From Flavobacterium suaedae (GTDB lineage Bacteria > Bacteroidota > Bacteroidia > Flavobacteriales > Flavobacteriaceae), in assembly GCF_014642915.1 (NCBI RefSeq), contig NZ_BMJE01000004.1:124001-188000 (forward strand): a DNA stretch of 64,000 nucleotides, read 5' to 3'. Positions 26,835-36,099 of the stretch are shown here, one piece after another (the stretch's first letter is position 1; the number at the start of each line of letters is the position of its first letter). The notes under the pieces are model-generated. The model searched no databases and had not been told where the DNA came from. It saw only the letters and a list, made by a program, of their open reading frames with translations. The position numbers were made by a program, and so were the translations under genes.

Positions 26835-27707
26835 ATGGGTACTCCCGAAGAGTTACAAATTGAAGAAGATTTTTTCGTTTTTCGCTTTCAGAATGATAGT
26901 GATGAGACTACTCATTTTGAGCGAAAAGTGAATACGGGGTTAATACAGTTTCACTTTGGGGTGAAGGGAAATGCTAAGTTTATTTTTAATGAAGGTCGTT
27001 ATGCACTGGGGCTTAAAGAGGAGGCTTCTCTGTTTTTATACAACCCTCAAAAAGAGTTGCCTATGCACTTGGAGGTTGCTCCGCACTCGTGGGCACTTTC
27101 GGTACTTATATCTATAAAAAAGTTTCATAGCTTTTTTTCGGAAGAGGCAGATTATATTCCGTTTTTAAGTGAAGACAATAAAGACAAAAAGTATTACAAG
27201 GAAGAGAAAATAAACCCTTCTATGGCTATAGTGCTCAGTCAGTTATTCCATTTTAACCTGCATCAGTCTATAAAGAAGTTATATTTTAAAGGTAAAGTGT
27301 ATGAATTACTGAGCCTTTACTTTAACAGGGAAGAAGATCCGAATGCGGAACAATGCCCGTTTTTGATAGATGAGGAAAACGTAATAAAAATAAGAAAGGC
27401 AAAAGATATTGTAATTGCCAACATGGCAGAACCGCCGGGGCTACAGGAACTGGCAGACCAAGTGGGTATTAACCTCAAAAAGCTGAAAATGGGTTTCCGC
27501 CAAATATATGGCGACAGCGTGTACAGCTTTTTGTTTGACTATAAAATGGAGTTTGCCCGTAAGTTGCTGGATAGTGGTTCATATAATGTAAATGAAGTAG
27601 GGTTACGAATAGGCTATAGTACATCGAGCCATTTTATAGCTGCTTTTAAAAAGAAATTCGGCACAACCCCAAAGAAATATTTAATGAGTATAAACGAGAA
27701 AATTTAG
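26835..27707 (+). CDS. AraC-family transcriptional regulator
   Basis: 290 residues. The N-terminal half (1-170) has a cupin-like sensing domain with little recognisable sequence. The C-terminal domain (about 185-290) is a double HTH: PPGLQELADQVGINLKKLKM is the first and NEVGLRIGYSTSSHFIAAFK with KKFGTTPKKYL the second, the AraC signature. It is divergent from hemA and co-directional with hemH and hemJ, so heme genes are plausible targets. That is inferred only from position. Confidence 0.9.
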   Translation: MGTPEELQIEEDFFVFRFQNDSDETTHFERKVNTGLIQFHFGVKGNAKFIFNEGRYALGLKEEASLFLYNPQKELPMHLEVAPHSWALSVLISIKKFHSFFSEEADYIPFLSEDNKDKKYYKEEKINPSMAIVLSQLFHFNLHQSIKKLYFKGKVYELLSLYFNREEDPNAEQCPFLIDEENVIKIRKAKDIVIANMAEPPGLQELADQVGINLKKLKMGFRQIYGDSVYSFLFDYKMEFARKLLDSGSYNVNEVGLRIGYSTSSHFIAAFKKKFGTTPKKYLMSINEKI

Positions 27708-27719
27708 CACAGTTATTAA

Positions 27720-28190
27720 ATGAAAGATATAAATTATATAAAAGGAGACGCTACACAACCTATAGGTGAAGGCAATAAAATAATTGTTCATATATGTAAT
27801 GATATTGGTGGCTGGGGTAAAGGTTTTGTAATGGCGATTTCTAAACGTTGGGAAAAACCTGAAGTTGAATATAGAGAATGGTATAAGTCTAACGACAATT
27901 TTGAACTGGGAGAGGTACAGTTTGTGAAAGTAGAAGATGATTTGTGGGTTGGAAACATGATAGCGCAGCATAAAATACATAAAAGTAAAGAGGGTAATCC
28001 GCCTATTAGGTATGATGCTGTTAAAAAAGCATTAGAACACGTTTGCAATTTTGCTGTAGAAAATAAAGCTTCTGTACATATGCCAAGAATAGGTTGTGGA
28101 TTAGCAGGAGGAAAATGGGAGGAGATAGAATCTTTAATTCATACAGCGTTAAGCGAGAATGATATTCAGGTAACTGTATATGACTTTTAG
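27720..28190 (+). CDS. Macro-domain protein (ADP-ribose binding)
   Basis: 156 residues forming a single macro domain of the TARG1/Poa1-like type. IVHICNDIGGWGKGFVMAI is the ligand-binding loop (Asn and Gly-rich turn) and MPRIGCGLAGGKW is the second loop. Members hydrolyse ADP-ribose-1''-phosphate or remove ADP-ribose from protein or nucleic acid. It starts 12 nt after the AraC gene, so the two are likely co-transcribed. No DarT-like toxin is adjacent, so a toxin-antitoxin role is not supported. Confidence 0.87.
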   Translation: MKDINYIKGDATQPIGEGNKIIVHICNDIGGWGKGFVMAISKRWEKPEVEYREWYKSNDNFELGEVQFVKVEDDLWVGNMIAQHKIHKSKEGNPPIRYDAVKKALEHVCNFAVENKASVHMPRIGCGLAGGKWEEIESLIHTALSENDIQVTVYDF

Positions 28191-28296
28191 GCTTAAACAA
28201 TTCATAAAGTTATAAAAACAATAGTATGTTGTATGGTTTTTGCTTTACATTGCAAATACAAGCCAACAACAGCAAATACAATTATAAAGACAGAAA

Positions 28297-29328
28297 ATGA
28301 AAGGAGTATTACTGGTTAACCTTGGGTCTCCGGCAAGTCCGACCCCGAAAGACGTAAAACCATACCTGGATGAGTTCCTGATGGACAAATATGTAATAGA
28401 TGTACCATTCCTGCTAAGAGCTTTATTAGTAAGAGGTATTATATTACGCAAGCGACCGAAAGAATCAGCACATGCCTATCAACAAATATGGTGGGATGAG
28501 GGTTCTCCGCTTATTGTGTTAAGCGAAAGAATGCACAAAAAAGTAGCTAAAAAAACAGAAATGCCTGTAGCTTTAGCTATGCGTTACGGTAAGCCCTCTA
28601 TTGAGCAAGGTTTGCAGGAACTGGCAGATAAAGGAGTGACTGATGTATTGTTGTTTCCGTTATACCCGCAATATGCAATGGCTTCTACACTAACTATATT
28701 AGTGCAGGCAGAAGAGATACGTAAAAAGAAATTCCCGCAAATGAAGTTTACCGATGTACCTGCTTTTTACAATAAGCCGGATTACATTAAAGCATTGGCA
28801 AACTCTATAAAATCATCAATAGCGAATTTTGATTACGACCATTTATTATTCTCGTATCATGGTATTCCTGAACGACATATCAGGAAAACCGATGTAACAA
28901 AATCACACTGTAAGATAAACGATACCTGTTGTTCTACACCATCGGCAGCACATAAATTCTGCTACCGCCACCAGTGTTACGAAACTACAAGACTGGTTGT
29001 AGAAGAACTGGGTATACCAGAAGATAAATATTCGCTTACATTCCAGTCGAGGTTATCCGGCGACAAATGGCTTGAACCTTATACCGATATTGAGGTAAAC
29101 AAAATGCCAAACAAAGGCATTAAAAAACTGGCTGTGGTAACGCCTGCCTTTGTTTCGGACTGTTTAGAAACACTGGAAGAAATAGCAATGCGTGCCAGAG
29201 ATGACTTTAAAGAACATGGCGGAGAAGAATTTTTAGCCGTACCATGCCTTAACGATAATGATGAGTGGGTAGATGTTGTTGCAGGCTGGATTAGCGAGTG
29301 GGAAAAAGCTGAAATTCCTGTAGCCTAA
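28297..29328 (+). CDS. hemH: Ferrochelatase
   Basis: 343 residues; inserts Fe2+ into protoporphyrin IX. N-terminal VLLVNLGSPASPTPKDVKPY, catalytic His in FSYHGIPERHIRK, and Glu/Arg in LTFQSRLSGDKWLEPYTD are intact. Compared with E. coli HemH there is an insertion after the catalytic His of about 20 residues with five cysteines in the pattern Cx5CCx9Cx4C. This resembles the internal-cluster class of bacterial ferrochelatases that bind [2Fe-2S]. The stop codon overlaps the MATE start (TAATG). Confidence 0.95.
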   Translation: MKGVLLVNLGSPASPTPKDVKPYLDEFLMDKYVIDVPFLLRALLVRGIILRKRPKESAHAYQQIWWDEGSPLIVLSERMHKKVAKKTEMPVALAMRYGKPSIEQGLQELADKGVTDVLLFPLYPQYAMASTLTILVQAEEIRKKKFPQMKFTDVPAFYNKPDYIKALANSIKSSIANFDYDHLLFSYHGIPERHIRKTDVTKSHCKINDTCCSTPSAAHKFCYRHQCYETTRLVVEELGIPEDKYSLTFQSRLSGDKWLEPYTDIEVNKMPNKGIKKLAVVTPAFVSDCLETLEEIAMRARDDFKEHGGEEFLAVPCLNDNDEWVDVVAGWISEWEKAEIPVA

Positions 29329-30668
29329 TGTCTGTATCATCTGCCGAACTGGCAAAAAAAAGTATTAAAAGCCTACTGATACGGCAAGCTGTGCCGGCAT
29401 CAGTAGGCATTCTTTTTATGTCGCTCAACATTTTGGTAGATACCATTTTTGTAGGGCAATGGATTGGTTCGCTGGCTATAGCAGCAGTTTCGGTCGTATT
29501 GCCGCTTACCTTTTTTATATCATCATTAGGGCTGGGTATTGGTATAGGGGGTAGTTCGGTTTTATCGCGTGCTTTAGGAGCAGGTAATAAAGACAAAGCA
29601 CTTGCCACTTTTGCCCATCAAATAATGATGACCTTCGGGCTTTCTTCCCTTTTTGTAATATTCGGACTTTTCTTTGGGGAAGATATGCTGTATGCTTTTG
29701 GTGGTAAGGGAGATATTACCGAACCTGCCAAAACATTCTTTTTACCTGTATTGCTGGCAGTACCATTGCAAGCGTTGTGCATGATGGGAAATACAGTAAT
29801 ACGTGCCGAAGATAAAGCTCGTTTTGCAATGCTGTCCATGATTATTCCTGCAATAGGAAATATTTTACTGGATGTTCTTTTTATTAAGGTTTTAGATATG
29901 GGAATGTTTGGTGCTGCATTGGCAACCGCATTGTCATTTCTTATCTGTTTTTTATATGTGCTTTGGTTCTTTATTTATAAAACAGAACTAAAACTACATT
30001 TCAGGGATTTTGTATGGCACAATAAGCTGGCAAAAGAAATAGTTTCGCTCAGTTTTGTAACATTTGCCCGCCAGGGGGTAATAGCTATACTGGCAGTACT
30101 GCTTAACAATACCCTTTTTGCCGAAGGAGGCGAACACGCCGTTACTGTATACGGTATTATAAGCCGGATGCTAATGTTTATGCTTTTCCCTGTTTTGGGT
30201 ATTACACAGGGATTTCTGCCTGTTGCGGGTTACAATTACGGAGCAGAAAATTACGGAAGAGTAAAGGAATCTATCTTTACAGCGATTAAATATGCTACGG
30301 CACTGGCTATTGTAGTGTTTATAGTAATACTGGTTTTTGCCCGCCCTATAGTTTCCGTTTTTACTAAAGATGCTCAGGTAATAGAAGATACTCCCTATGC
30401 TTTGCGCTGGGTTTTTGGTGCTTCGCCTATTATTGCTATTCAGCTTATAGGTTCGGCATATTTTCAGGCAGCGGGTAAAGCTACAAAGGCATTATTACTC
30501 ACACTAACCAAGCAGGGGTTCTGCTTAATTCCGCTGGTGCTGGTTTTACCTCACTTTTTTGGTATTTTTGGTGTATGGGTTTCGTTCCCTATTGCCGATG
30601 TGCTTTCAACACTAATTACGGGTATATTCCTTAAAAAGGAACTGGATACCCAGCTTAAAGAAGATTGA
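29328..30668 (+). CDS. MATE-family efflux transporter
   Basis: 446 residues with about 12 membrane helices in two related halves, as in MATE (NorM/DinF-like) drug or cation antiporters. Recognisable parts are PASVGILFMSLNILVDTIFV in helix 1-2 and GVIAILAVLLNNTLF at the start of the second half. TAATG overlap with hemH and TGATG overlap with hemJ put it firmly in the same transcript. A role in exporting porphyrins or oxidants would suit the context but is speculative. Confidence 0.92.
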   Translation: MSVSSAELAKKSIKSLLIRQAVPASVGILFMSLNILVDTIFVGQWIGSLAIAAVSVVLPLTFFISSLGLGIGIGGSSVLSRALGAGNKDKALATFAHQIMMTFGLSSLFVIFGLFFGEDMLYAFGGKGDITEPAKTFFLPVLLAVPLQALCMMGNTVIRAEDKARFAMLSMIIPAIGNILLDVLFIKVLDMGMFGAALATALSFLICFLYVLWFFIYKTELKLHFRDFVWHNKLAKEIVSLSFVTFARQGVIAILAVLLNNTLFAEGGEHAVTVYGIISRMLMFMLFPVLGITQGFLPVAGYNYGAENYGRVKESIFTAIKYATALAIVVFIVILVFARPIVSVFTKDAQVIEDTPYALRWVFGASPIIAIQLIGSAYFQAAGKATKALLLTLTKQGFCLIPLVLVLPHFFGIFGVWVSFPIADVLSTLITGIFLKKELDTQLKED

Positions 30669-31225
30669 TGGAACAGTATTACGACTATATAAAATCATTA
30701 CACCTCATATTTGTAATAACATGGTTTGCGGGGTTATTTTACATTGTGCGCCTTTTTGTATACCATATAGAGGCTAATGAAAAACCTTCTCCCGAAAAAG
30801 AGATACTAACCAAGCAATACAAATTGATGAGTTACCGCCTATGGTACATTATTACATGGCCTTCAGCAGTATTGGCGAGTATTTTTGCCTTCCTTATGTT
30901 ATTTGGTACAGCAAGGGGTATGACATGGTTACATTTCTCTTGGATGCACGTAAAACTGCTTTTTGTGTTTTTATTGTACTTATACCACTTAAAGTGCCAT
31001 CAGATATATAAGCAATTACGAAACGATGAGGTAAAATATACTGTAAACTTTATGCGTTTGTGGAATGAAGGTGCTACAATTATACTTTTCTCCGTTGTTT
31101 TTTTAGTAATTTTAAAAAACGCTATAAACTGGGTTTTTGGTCTGGTTGGACTTATAGTTTTTGCCATACTGCTTATGTTAGGCTTTAAATTTTATAAACG
31201 AATACGAGAAAAGAACAATTCCTGA
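30668..31225 (+). CDS. hemJ: Protoporphyrinogen IX oxidase HemJ
   Basis: 185 residues from ATG in the TGATG overlap with the MATE gene. HemJ (UPF0093) is a membrane protein with four to five helices that oxidises protoporphyrinogen IX. The conserved opening SLHLIFVITWFAGLFYIVRL carries the key His11, and WMHVKLLFVFLLYLYH holds further conserved His and Lys. The window has no hemG or hemY, so this is the likely enzyme for the penultimate step. It completes the pathway with hemH just upstream. Confidence 0.87.
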   Translation: MEQYYDYIKSLHLIFVITWFAGLFYIVRLFVYHIEANEKPSPEKEILTKQYKLMSYRLWYIITWPSAVLASIFAFLMLFGTARGMTWLHFSWMHVKLLFVFLLYLYHLKCHQIYKQLRNDEVKYTVNFMRLWNEGATIILFSVVFLVILKNAINWVFGLVGLIVFAILLMLGFKFYKRIREKNNS

Positions 31226-31229
31226 TTGC

Positions 31230-32726
31230 ATGAAGGAAAGTTTTAAGATAAAGAAATGGTCATTAAGGGTAAGGATATTTGTTTCTATGATATTCGTTAC
31301 ACTTGTAGCCTCTTTACTTATAGCTGCCGTATCTATTTATCAGTTTAAAAAAGAAGCGAAAGATTACCATCAGGACAGGGTAGACCGTAAAGAAAAAGCT
31401 ATAAAGGAGCATATTAATTACATTCTGGCTACTACTACCTATCCGCTTTCTACTGAGAATTTACCATTAATCTTCCGTGAACGTATACATGAACTGGCAG
31501 ATATTCATGGGATGGAAATTAATATTTATGACCTTAACGGGCATTTATTAAAGTCATCTAAATCAGCATTTTCAGTAGATACTATCAGTCAGCAAATACC
31601 CGATAAAATATTACGTCTTGTTCGCTCTACTGCCGAAAAGCGTTTTATAGACTTACAAACCAGTGAAAACGGTAAAAAATACCGCTCATCATACAGTTAT
31701 ATAAAAGATACTAAGTTTAAACCATTAGGCATACTCAGCTTGCCTTACATTGAGGATGATGGTTATTACGAAAGGGAGATAAACAACTTTATGATACGTT
31801 TTACTCAGGTGTATGCCTTTATGCTTATACTTTCGGTAATTATAGCTTATTTCCTTTCCAGTTATATAACTAAATCATTAAAAACTATTAGTGAAAGAAT
31901 TACAGAGATTCGTTTAAGTAGTGCGAATGAAAAAATAGATCAGGAAGACTCTCCGCAGGAAATAAGCCAGTTAGTAAAGGCATATAACACTATGGTGGAT
32001 GAGCTTGATGAAAGTGCTGCAAAACTGGCACAAAGCGAGCGCGAGCAGGCATGGAGGGAAATGGCAAAACAGGTGGCACATGAAATTAAAAACCCGTTAA
32101 CGCCAATGCGTCTTACGGTACAAAGTTTTCAGCGAAGGTTTGACCCGAATGACCCTGAGATTACTAAAAAACTAGATGAATATTCTAAAACATTAATCCA
32201 ACAAATAGATACCATGACTTCGGTAGCTTCGGCTTTTTCAAGTTTTGCATCTATGCCGGCACAGCAAAACGAAACTCTTAACATGGTTAAGATAATAAGG
32301 CTTGCACTGGAAATATTTAACGAAGGTTATATAAACTTTAGCAGTGAAGAGCCGGAGGTTATAATCTATATGGACCGTACGCAACTGATACGTATTATAA
32401 CCAATTTGGTTAAAAATGCTATACAGGCAATGCCGGAAGACCACCCAAACCCTCAGGTAATTGTAAGGGTTTACAGAGAAGGCGATAAAGCTAAAATATG
32501 CGTAAAAGATAATGGTAAAGGTGTAAGTGAAGAAAATAAGAGCCGTATTTTTGAACCTAAGTTTACTACTAAAACAAGTGGTATGGGGCTTGGTTTAGCT
32601 ATTATTAAAAATATAGTGGAGAATTATAACGGTATGATTACCTTTGAAAGTGAACAGGGTGAAGGAACGGTGTTTATAGTAGAGTTTCCGCTGGCAGAAA
32701 ACAATAACAATCAACAAACTACATAA
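31230..32726 (+). CDS. NtrY-like membrane sensor histidine kinase
   Basis: 498 residues. Two membrane helices (about 15-37 and 190-212) bracket a periplasmic domain, then HAMP (about 212-265), a HisKA domain with His in VAHEIKNPLTPMRLTVQSF, and HATPase with NLVKNAIQAM, DNGKGV and GMGLGLAIIKN. The HEIKNPLTP(M/I) motif is typical of NtrY/AtoS-like kinases that pair with NtrC-type regulators. No response regulator is encoded nearby, so its partner is elsewhere. It follows hemJ by 4 nt. Confidence 0.9.
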   Translation: MKESFKIKKWSLRVRIFVSMIFVTLVASLLIAAVSIYQFKKEAKDYHQDRVDRKEKAIKEHINYILATTTYPLSTENLPLIFRERIHELADIHGMEINIYDLNGHLLKSSKSAFSVDTISQQIPDKILRLVRSTAEKRFIDLQTSENGKKYRSSYSYIKDTKFKPLGILSLPYIEDDGYYEREINNFMIRFTQVYAFMLILSVIIAYFLSSYITKSLKTISERITEIRLSSANEKIDQEDSPQEISQLVKAYNTMVDELDESAAKLAQSEREQAWREMAKQVAHEIKNPLTPMRLTVQSFQRRFDPNDPEITKKLDEYSKTLIQQIDTMTSVASAFSSFASMPAQQNETLNMVKIIRLALEIFNEGYINFSSEEPEVIIYMDRTQLIRIITNLVKNAIQAMPEDHPNPQVIVRVYREGDKAKICVKDNGKGVSEENKSRIFEPKFTTKTSGMGLGLAIIKNIVENYNGMITFESEQGEGTVFIVEFPLAENNNNQQTT

Positions 32727-32748
32727 AAAAACAATAAACGTACATAAA

Positions 32749-33531
32749 ATGGCATTTGAAAATATCCTTACAGAAGTTAACGACGGATTAGGTTTAATTA
32801 CCATTAACAGACCTAGTAAACTAAACGCATTAAACAAAGCTACTATACAGGAACTACACGAAGCTTTTAAAGCTTTTGACAGTGACAGCACAGTAAAAGT
32901 AATTATTGTAACCGGTAGCGGAGAAAAAGCATTTGTTGCGGGAGCTGATATATCAGAATTTGCTAATTTTTCGGAAGAAGAAGGTGGTAAGCTTGCAGCA
33001 AAAGGGCAGGAGTTGTTATTTGATTTTGTACAGAACCTTTCTACCCCTGTAATTGCAGCCGTAAACGGTTTTGCATTGGGTGGTGGTTTAGAGCTTGCCA
33101 TGGCAGCACACTTTCGTGTAGCGTCGGATAACGCAAGAATGGGACTTCCTGAAGTTTCGCTTGGTGTTATACCGGGTTATGGTGGTACACAACGCTTACC
33201 GCAACTTGTAGGCAAAGGGCGTGCTATGGAAATGATAATGACTGCAGGTATGATAAATGCTGAAGAAGCTAAAACATACGGACTTGTAAATCATGTAGTG
33301 TCACAAACAGGACTGTTGGAGTTTTGTAAAGATATAGCAGGGAAAATAATGAAGAACTCTCCTATGGCGATAAGCAAAGCTATAAAAGCAGTAAATGCTA
33401 ATTACGAAGATGGTGTAAACGGATATGAAGCTGAAATTAAAGCTTTCGGAGAATCATTTGGTACCGAAGATTTTAAAGAAGGTACTACTGCGTTTTTAGA
33501 GAAAAAGAAACCGCAGTTTACAGGTAAGTAA
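32749..33531 (+). CDS. Enoyl-CoA hydratase/isomerase (crotonase)
   Basis: 260 residues. Oxyanion-hole loops AFVAGADISEF and ALGGGLELAMA are present, with the catalytic pair in the usual places: Glu of GGGLELAMAAHFRVA and Glu of GLPEVSLGVIPGYGGTQRL. Both glutamates suggest true hydratase activity on short-chain trans-2-enoyl-CoA. It follows the histidine kinase by 22 nt and ends at a bidirectional terminator. Confidence 0.92.
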   Translation: MAFENILTEVNDGLGLITINRPSKLNALNKATIQELHEAFKAFDSDSTVKVIIVTGSGEKAFVAGADISEFANFSEEEGGKLAAKGQELLFDFVQNLSTPVIAAVNGFALGGGLELAMAAHFRVASDNARMGLPEVSLGVIPGYGGTQRLPQLVGKGRAMEMIMTAGMINAEEAKTYGLVNHVVSQTGLLEFCKDIAGKIMKNSPMAISKAIKAVNANYEDGVNGYEAEIKAFGESFGTEDFKEGTTAFLEKKKPQFTGK

Positions 33532-33551
33532 TTACACAATGTGTTATAAAT

Positions 33552-33580
33552 AAAAAAGCCCCAATATTGGGGCTTTTTTT
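33552..33580. terminator. Bidirectional terminator
   Basis: AAAAAAGCCCCAA and TTGGGGCTTTTTTT form a near-perfect stem around TA, with A-run and T-run on both sides. It serves both the crotonase gene (plus) and the GDYXXLXY gene (minus). Confidence 0.9.
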
Positions 33581-34148
33581 ATTGTTTATCTCTTTCTTTT
33601 AAAACGTATTCACGTATTGGTATGTCATCTATAATAACATCTTTTAAAACAGCATTACCATCTTTTACTGCTACCAATGCATAAGCAGGCTTTTTATTTT
33701 CGGCATTTTGGTTATACGACCGATAGAATGTTTCCGCTTCCGGGGCTTTACTTTCTTCCATGTAATAACGGTCAAACTCCAGTGAAAAAAATATTTTGTC
33801 CTTAGCACTGTAGCGACAGTTTCCAACCACGTAATCTGTTCCGTCATCAGGTGCTTGGTGGCTTATGCTCGCTATATCAGCAAACCCCTCCTTGTCAGTT
33901 TTTAGTGTTATATAAACAGGCTCTCCGTATACCCAAGTAGTATCGTTTGTAGGGTAAGAACTCATATCATAATTTAACCTTACATATTTACCACGAAAAG
34001 GGTCTTCGGGGTCTATAGGTGCTGTTTTAAACTTGTATACAGTACCCGTTCTTTCGGTCACTTCACTATCATATACCATTTTTAGCGGTACAAATGCCTG
34101 AGCAATAGCAGTGATTATAAAAGCTATAAATAGGTGTTTAGTTTTCAT
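33579..34148 (-). CDS. GDYXXLXY-family membrane-anchored protein
   Basis: 189 residues. One N-terminal membrane helix or uncleaved signal (MKTKHLFIAFIITAIAQAFV) is followed by the family segment DPEDPFRGKYVRLNYDMSSY, which holds the GDYxxLxY-type motif in the form GKYVRLNY. Function unknown. It overlaps the DUF2157 gene by 11 nt; the two families are regularly encoded together, which suggests one membrane complex. Confidence 0.85.
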   Translation of the reverse strand: MKTKHLFIAFIITAIAQAFVPLKMVYDSEVTERTGTVYKFKTAPIDPEDPFRGKYVRLNYDMSSYPTNDTTWVYGEPVYITLKTDKEGFADIASISHQAPDDGTDYVVGNCRYSAKDKIFFSLEFDRYYMEESKAPEAETFYRSYNQNAENKKPAYALVAVKDGNAVLKDVIIDDIPIREYVLKERDKQ

Positions 34149-35424
34149 GGTTTGTAATGTTTAGTGTTTCTTTCTTCTTCTTTGCTAAAAAGTAGTTGCC
34201 TATAAAAAAGCTAACGCCTAGTGCCAGGAATAAAAGTCCTCTCACAGCAAAAGAAATCTGGGTATCAAAAAAGCGGCAGAGTATAAGTACTGTTATAGTA
34301 ACCAGACCGAAATTGAGTATTTTAAAGTCGATAGTATTTATACCTCGTTGAATACAACCAACCCCTACAGCCAGTACAGCTAAATTACTTAGCCAGAAAG
34401 CAATGTTATAATCAACTAAATAACCAAAATAAATTAAAGGGAAAATTAATGCTGCTAAGTTGAAAACAGTGAGCTTTTCTCCGTTTTTGTGTGCTATGTA
34501 ACTAAGCCCTACACTTATTGAAGATAAAGCTAACGCCAAAATGTAATATACAGTTTCTTCAGGTGACTGGGCAATGTCGAACTGCCATACTAATCGGAAA
34601 GAACTAATAATAAGCAATGTTGTAATTCCTAAAGCGCCCAGTTGGCTGTAGCCATTTAAAAACCATCGTCTTCGAAAAATGGGTAGCATACCTATATTGT
34701 AAATAATACACAACAACAAGCCGTAAAGTATAATAGTAAGTTGTTGCACTCCATCTATAAAAGCGCCAAAAGCTATAATTAAGCTTAACGGTAGGAGCCA
34801 GTTAAAAACATTAGTAGCGTTGTGGTTTGGTTTTACTTTTAGTAAGTTTAAGTAGTATGGCAGAAGTGCAGCAATAAACATTACATAGAACCAAGGGCTG
34901 CCTGACTGGAACGTAACATAGCCTGTTTGTGTAACATAGTAGGTGCTTAAAATTAAAGACAGTACCGCGATAGTGTTCGATTGTAATAAGTATACTAACG
35001 GAATGCAAAGCAACGTCCAGGTAAAAAGGTAGCTGCCAATATCTCCGGGTATGTTGTATATCTGGGCGACTAATGCTATAGATGCCCCTACAGAAAAACA
35101 TAAAAGTATTCCCGAAATTTCTTTAAATACCTGACTTTTCTTTTTTACCAGAGCATACCCTGTACTTATCTGGAATAAAATTAAAGGCAGTAATGCTATA
35201 CCTGTTTTTACAGGTCGGGAAAAATTATCCCAGTTGTGGGCAAATAGTAATATTATACCAAGTCCTGTTAGTATTCCGCCTATAGAGCCAAATATTGCTA
35301 AGGGGTTTGTACCATTATCACGCTGTTTAGTAACATAATAGTGTTCAATATCTTTTGCTGTATCAGGAGTTATTACCTTCTCTTTTACAAGTTCAGGCAA
35401 CTGTTTTATAATTGATGAAGCCAT
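34138..35424 (-). CDS. DUF2157 integral membrane protein
   Basis: 428 residues. A short cytoplasmic N-terminal region (about 1-40, IIKQLPELVKEKVITPDTAK, helical) is followed by 12 or so hydrophobic helices; FGSIGGILTGLGIILLFAHN marks the DUF2157 start. Function unknown. Coupled to the GDYXXLXY gene by overlap. Confidence 0.87.
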   Translation of the reverse strand: MASSIIKQLPELVKEKVITPDTAKDIEHYYVTKQRDNGTNPLAIFGSIGGILTGLGIILLFAHNWDNFSRPVKTGIALLPLILFQISTGYALVKKKSQVFKEISGILLCFSVGASIALVAQIYNIPGDIGSYLFTWTLLCIPLVYLLQSNTIAVLSLILSTYYVTQTGYVTFQSGSPWFYVMFIAALLPYYLNLLKVKPNHNATNVFNWLLPLSLIIAFGAFIDGVQQLTIILYGLLLCIIYNIGMLPIFRRRWFLNGYSQLGALGITTLLIISSFRLVWQFDIAQSPEETVYYILALALSSISVGLSYIAHKNGEKLTVFNLAALIFPLIYFGYLVDYNIAFWLSNLAVLAVGVGCIQRGINTIDFKILNFGLVTITVLILCRFFDTQISFAVRGLLFLALGVSFFIGNYFLAKKKKETLNITNHEN

Positions 35425-35450
35425 AATTATTGTTGTTGGTTAATACTATA

Positions 35451-35491
35451 ACCCCGAAACCACATGCAATATTGCATTGTAGCATCGGGGT
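35451..35491. other. Nested hairpin between YiaA-type and DUF2157 genes
   Basis: ACCCCGA (35451-35457) pairs with TCGGGGT (35485-35491), enclosing a perfect 12-bp palindrome TGCAATATTGCA (35465-35476). It lies 5 nt after the minus-strand stop of the YiaA-type gene. No T-run follows on the minus strand, so it looks like an intercistronic processing or stability element rather than a terminator. Confidence 0.5.
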
Positions 35492-35496
35492 ATCCG

Positions 35497-35970
35497 CTAA
35501 GCGTTAGTACTTTCAAAATGTTTTAAATCGCGAGTGTTTTTTTGTACTGCTATAGCAGCAAATAAACTTAATGTAAATGCCATTCCGTAAAAGCCCTTTT
35601 CACTTAGTGCTAAAGTAGCATTCCATAAACCTACTACCAACAGCACTACTGATGCAAGGGTTGTAAACCAGCTTATACCGTAATACATATCGGTTACGGG
35701 TAGTCCTTCTTGTCGGTCGCGTACACTTTTTTGTACGGATATTACCGAGAACAAGCCAAACAATAATATAGTAAAGTAATATCCCTTTTCGTTAAGCTCC
35801 ATATCGGCATTAAACAGCCCGATACAATAGGAAACCATTCCTGCCAAAAGTGCTACCCACGATGCTCCTACAAAAGCATTACTGGGTTTAAGCGGAGGTA
35901 CATTTGTACTTTTTTCTTTTTTAAAGATTTTAGAAGTTTCGTTTTCTTCCTGTGTTTTTAGCGGATTCAT
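35497..35970 (-). CDS. YiaA/YiaB family inner-membrane protein
   Basis: 157 residues with two tandem copies of the YiaAB unit. Each unit has two helices and ends with a closely related block: [20 protein letters not shown] in the first and [20 protein letters not shown] in the second, each followed by QK and RD. The N-terminal 35 residues are charged and cytoplasmic. Function unknown. First gene of the minus-strand unit leading to DUF2157 and GDYXXLXY. Confidence 0.87.
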   Translation of the reverse strand: MNPLKTQEENETSKIFKKEKSTNVPPLKPSNAFVGASWVALLAGMVSYCIGLFNADMELNEKGYYFTILLFGLFSVISVQKSVRDRQEGLPVTDMYYGISWFTTLASVVLLVVGLWNATLALSEKGFYGMAFTLSLFAAIAVQKNTRDLKHFESTNA

Positions 35971-36099
35971 AATAAAGTTGATTTTAAGATTACAGGGACA
36001 AATCTCAGGTTAAAAAGCAAGTAAAAAAAACTATAGTTTATAATAAACTGATGATATATTTTATATTTATTACTTTTATAGTATATAATTTACAGTGCT

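Noticed and set aside
27720..28190. DarTG-type toxin-antitoxin system (macro-domain as DarG)
   Set aside because: No DarT-like ADP-ribosyltransferase is encoded next to it, and the protein is a single macro domain without the DarG C-terminal part.
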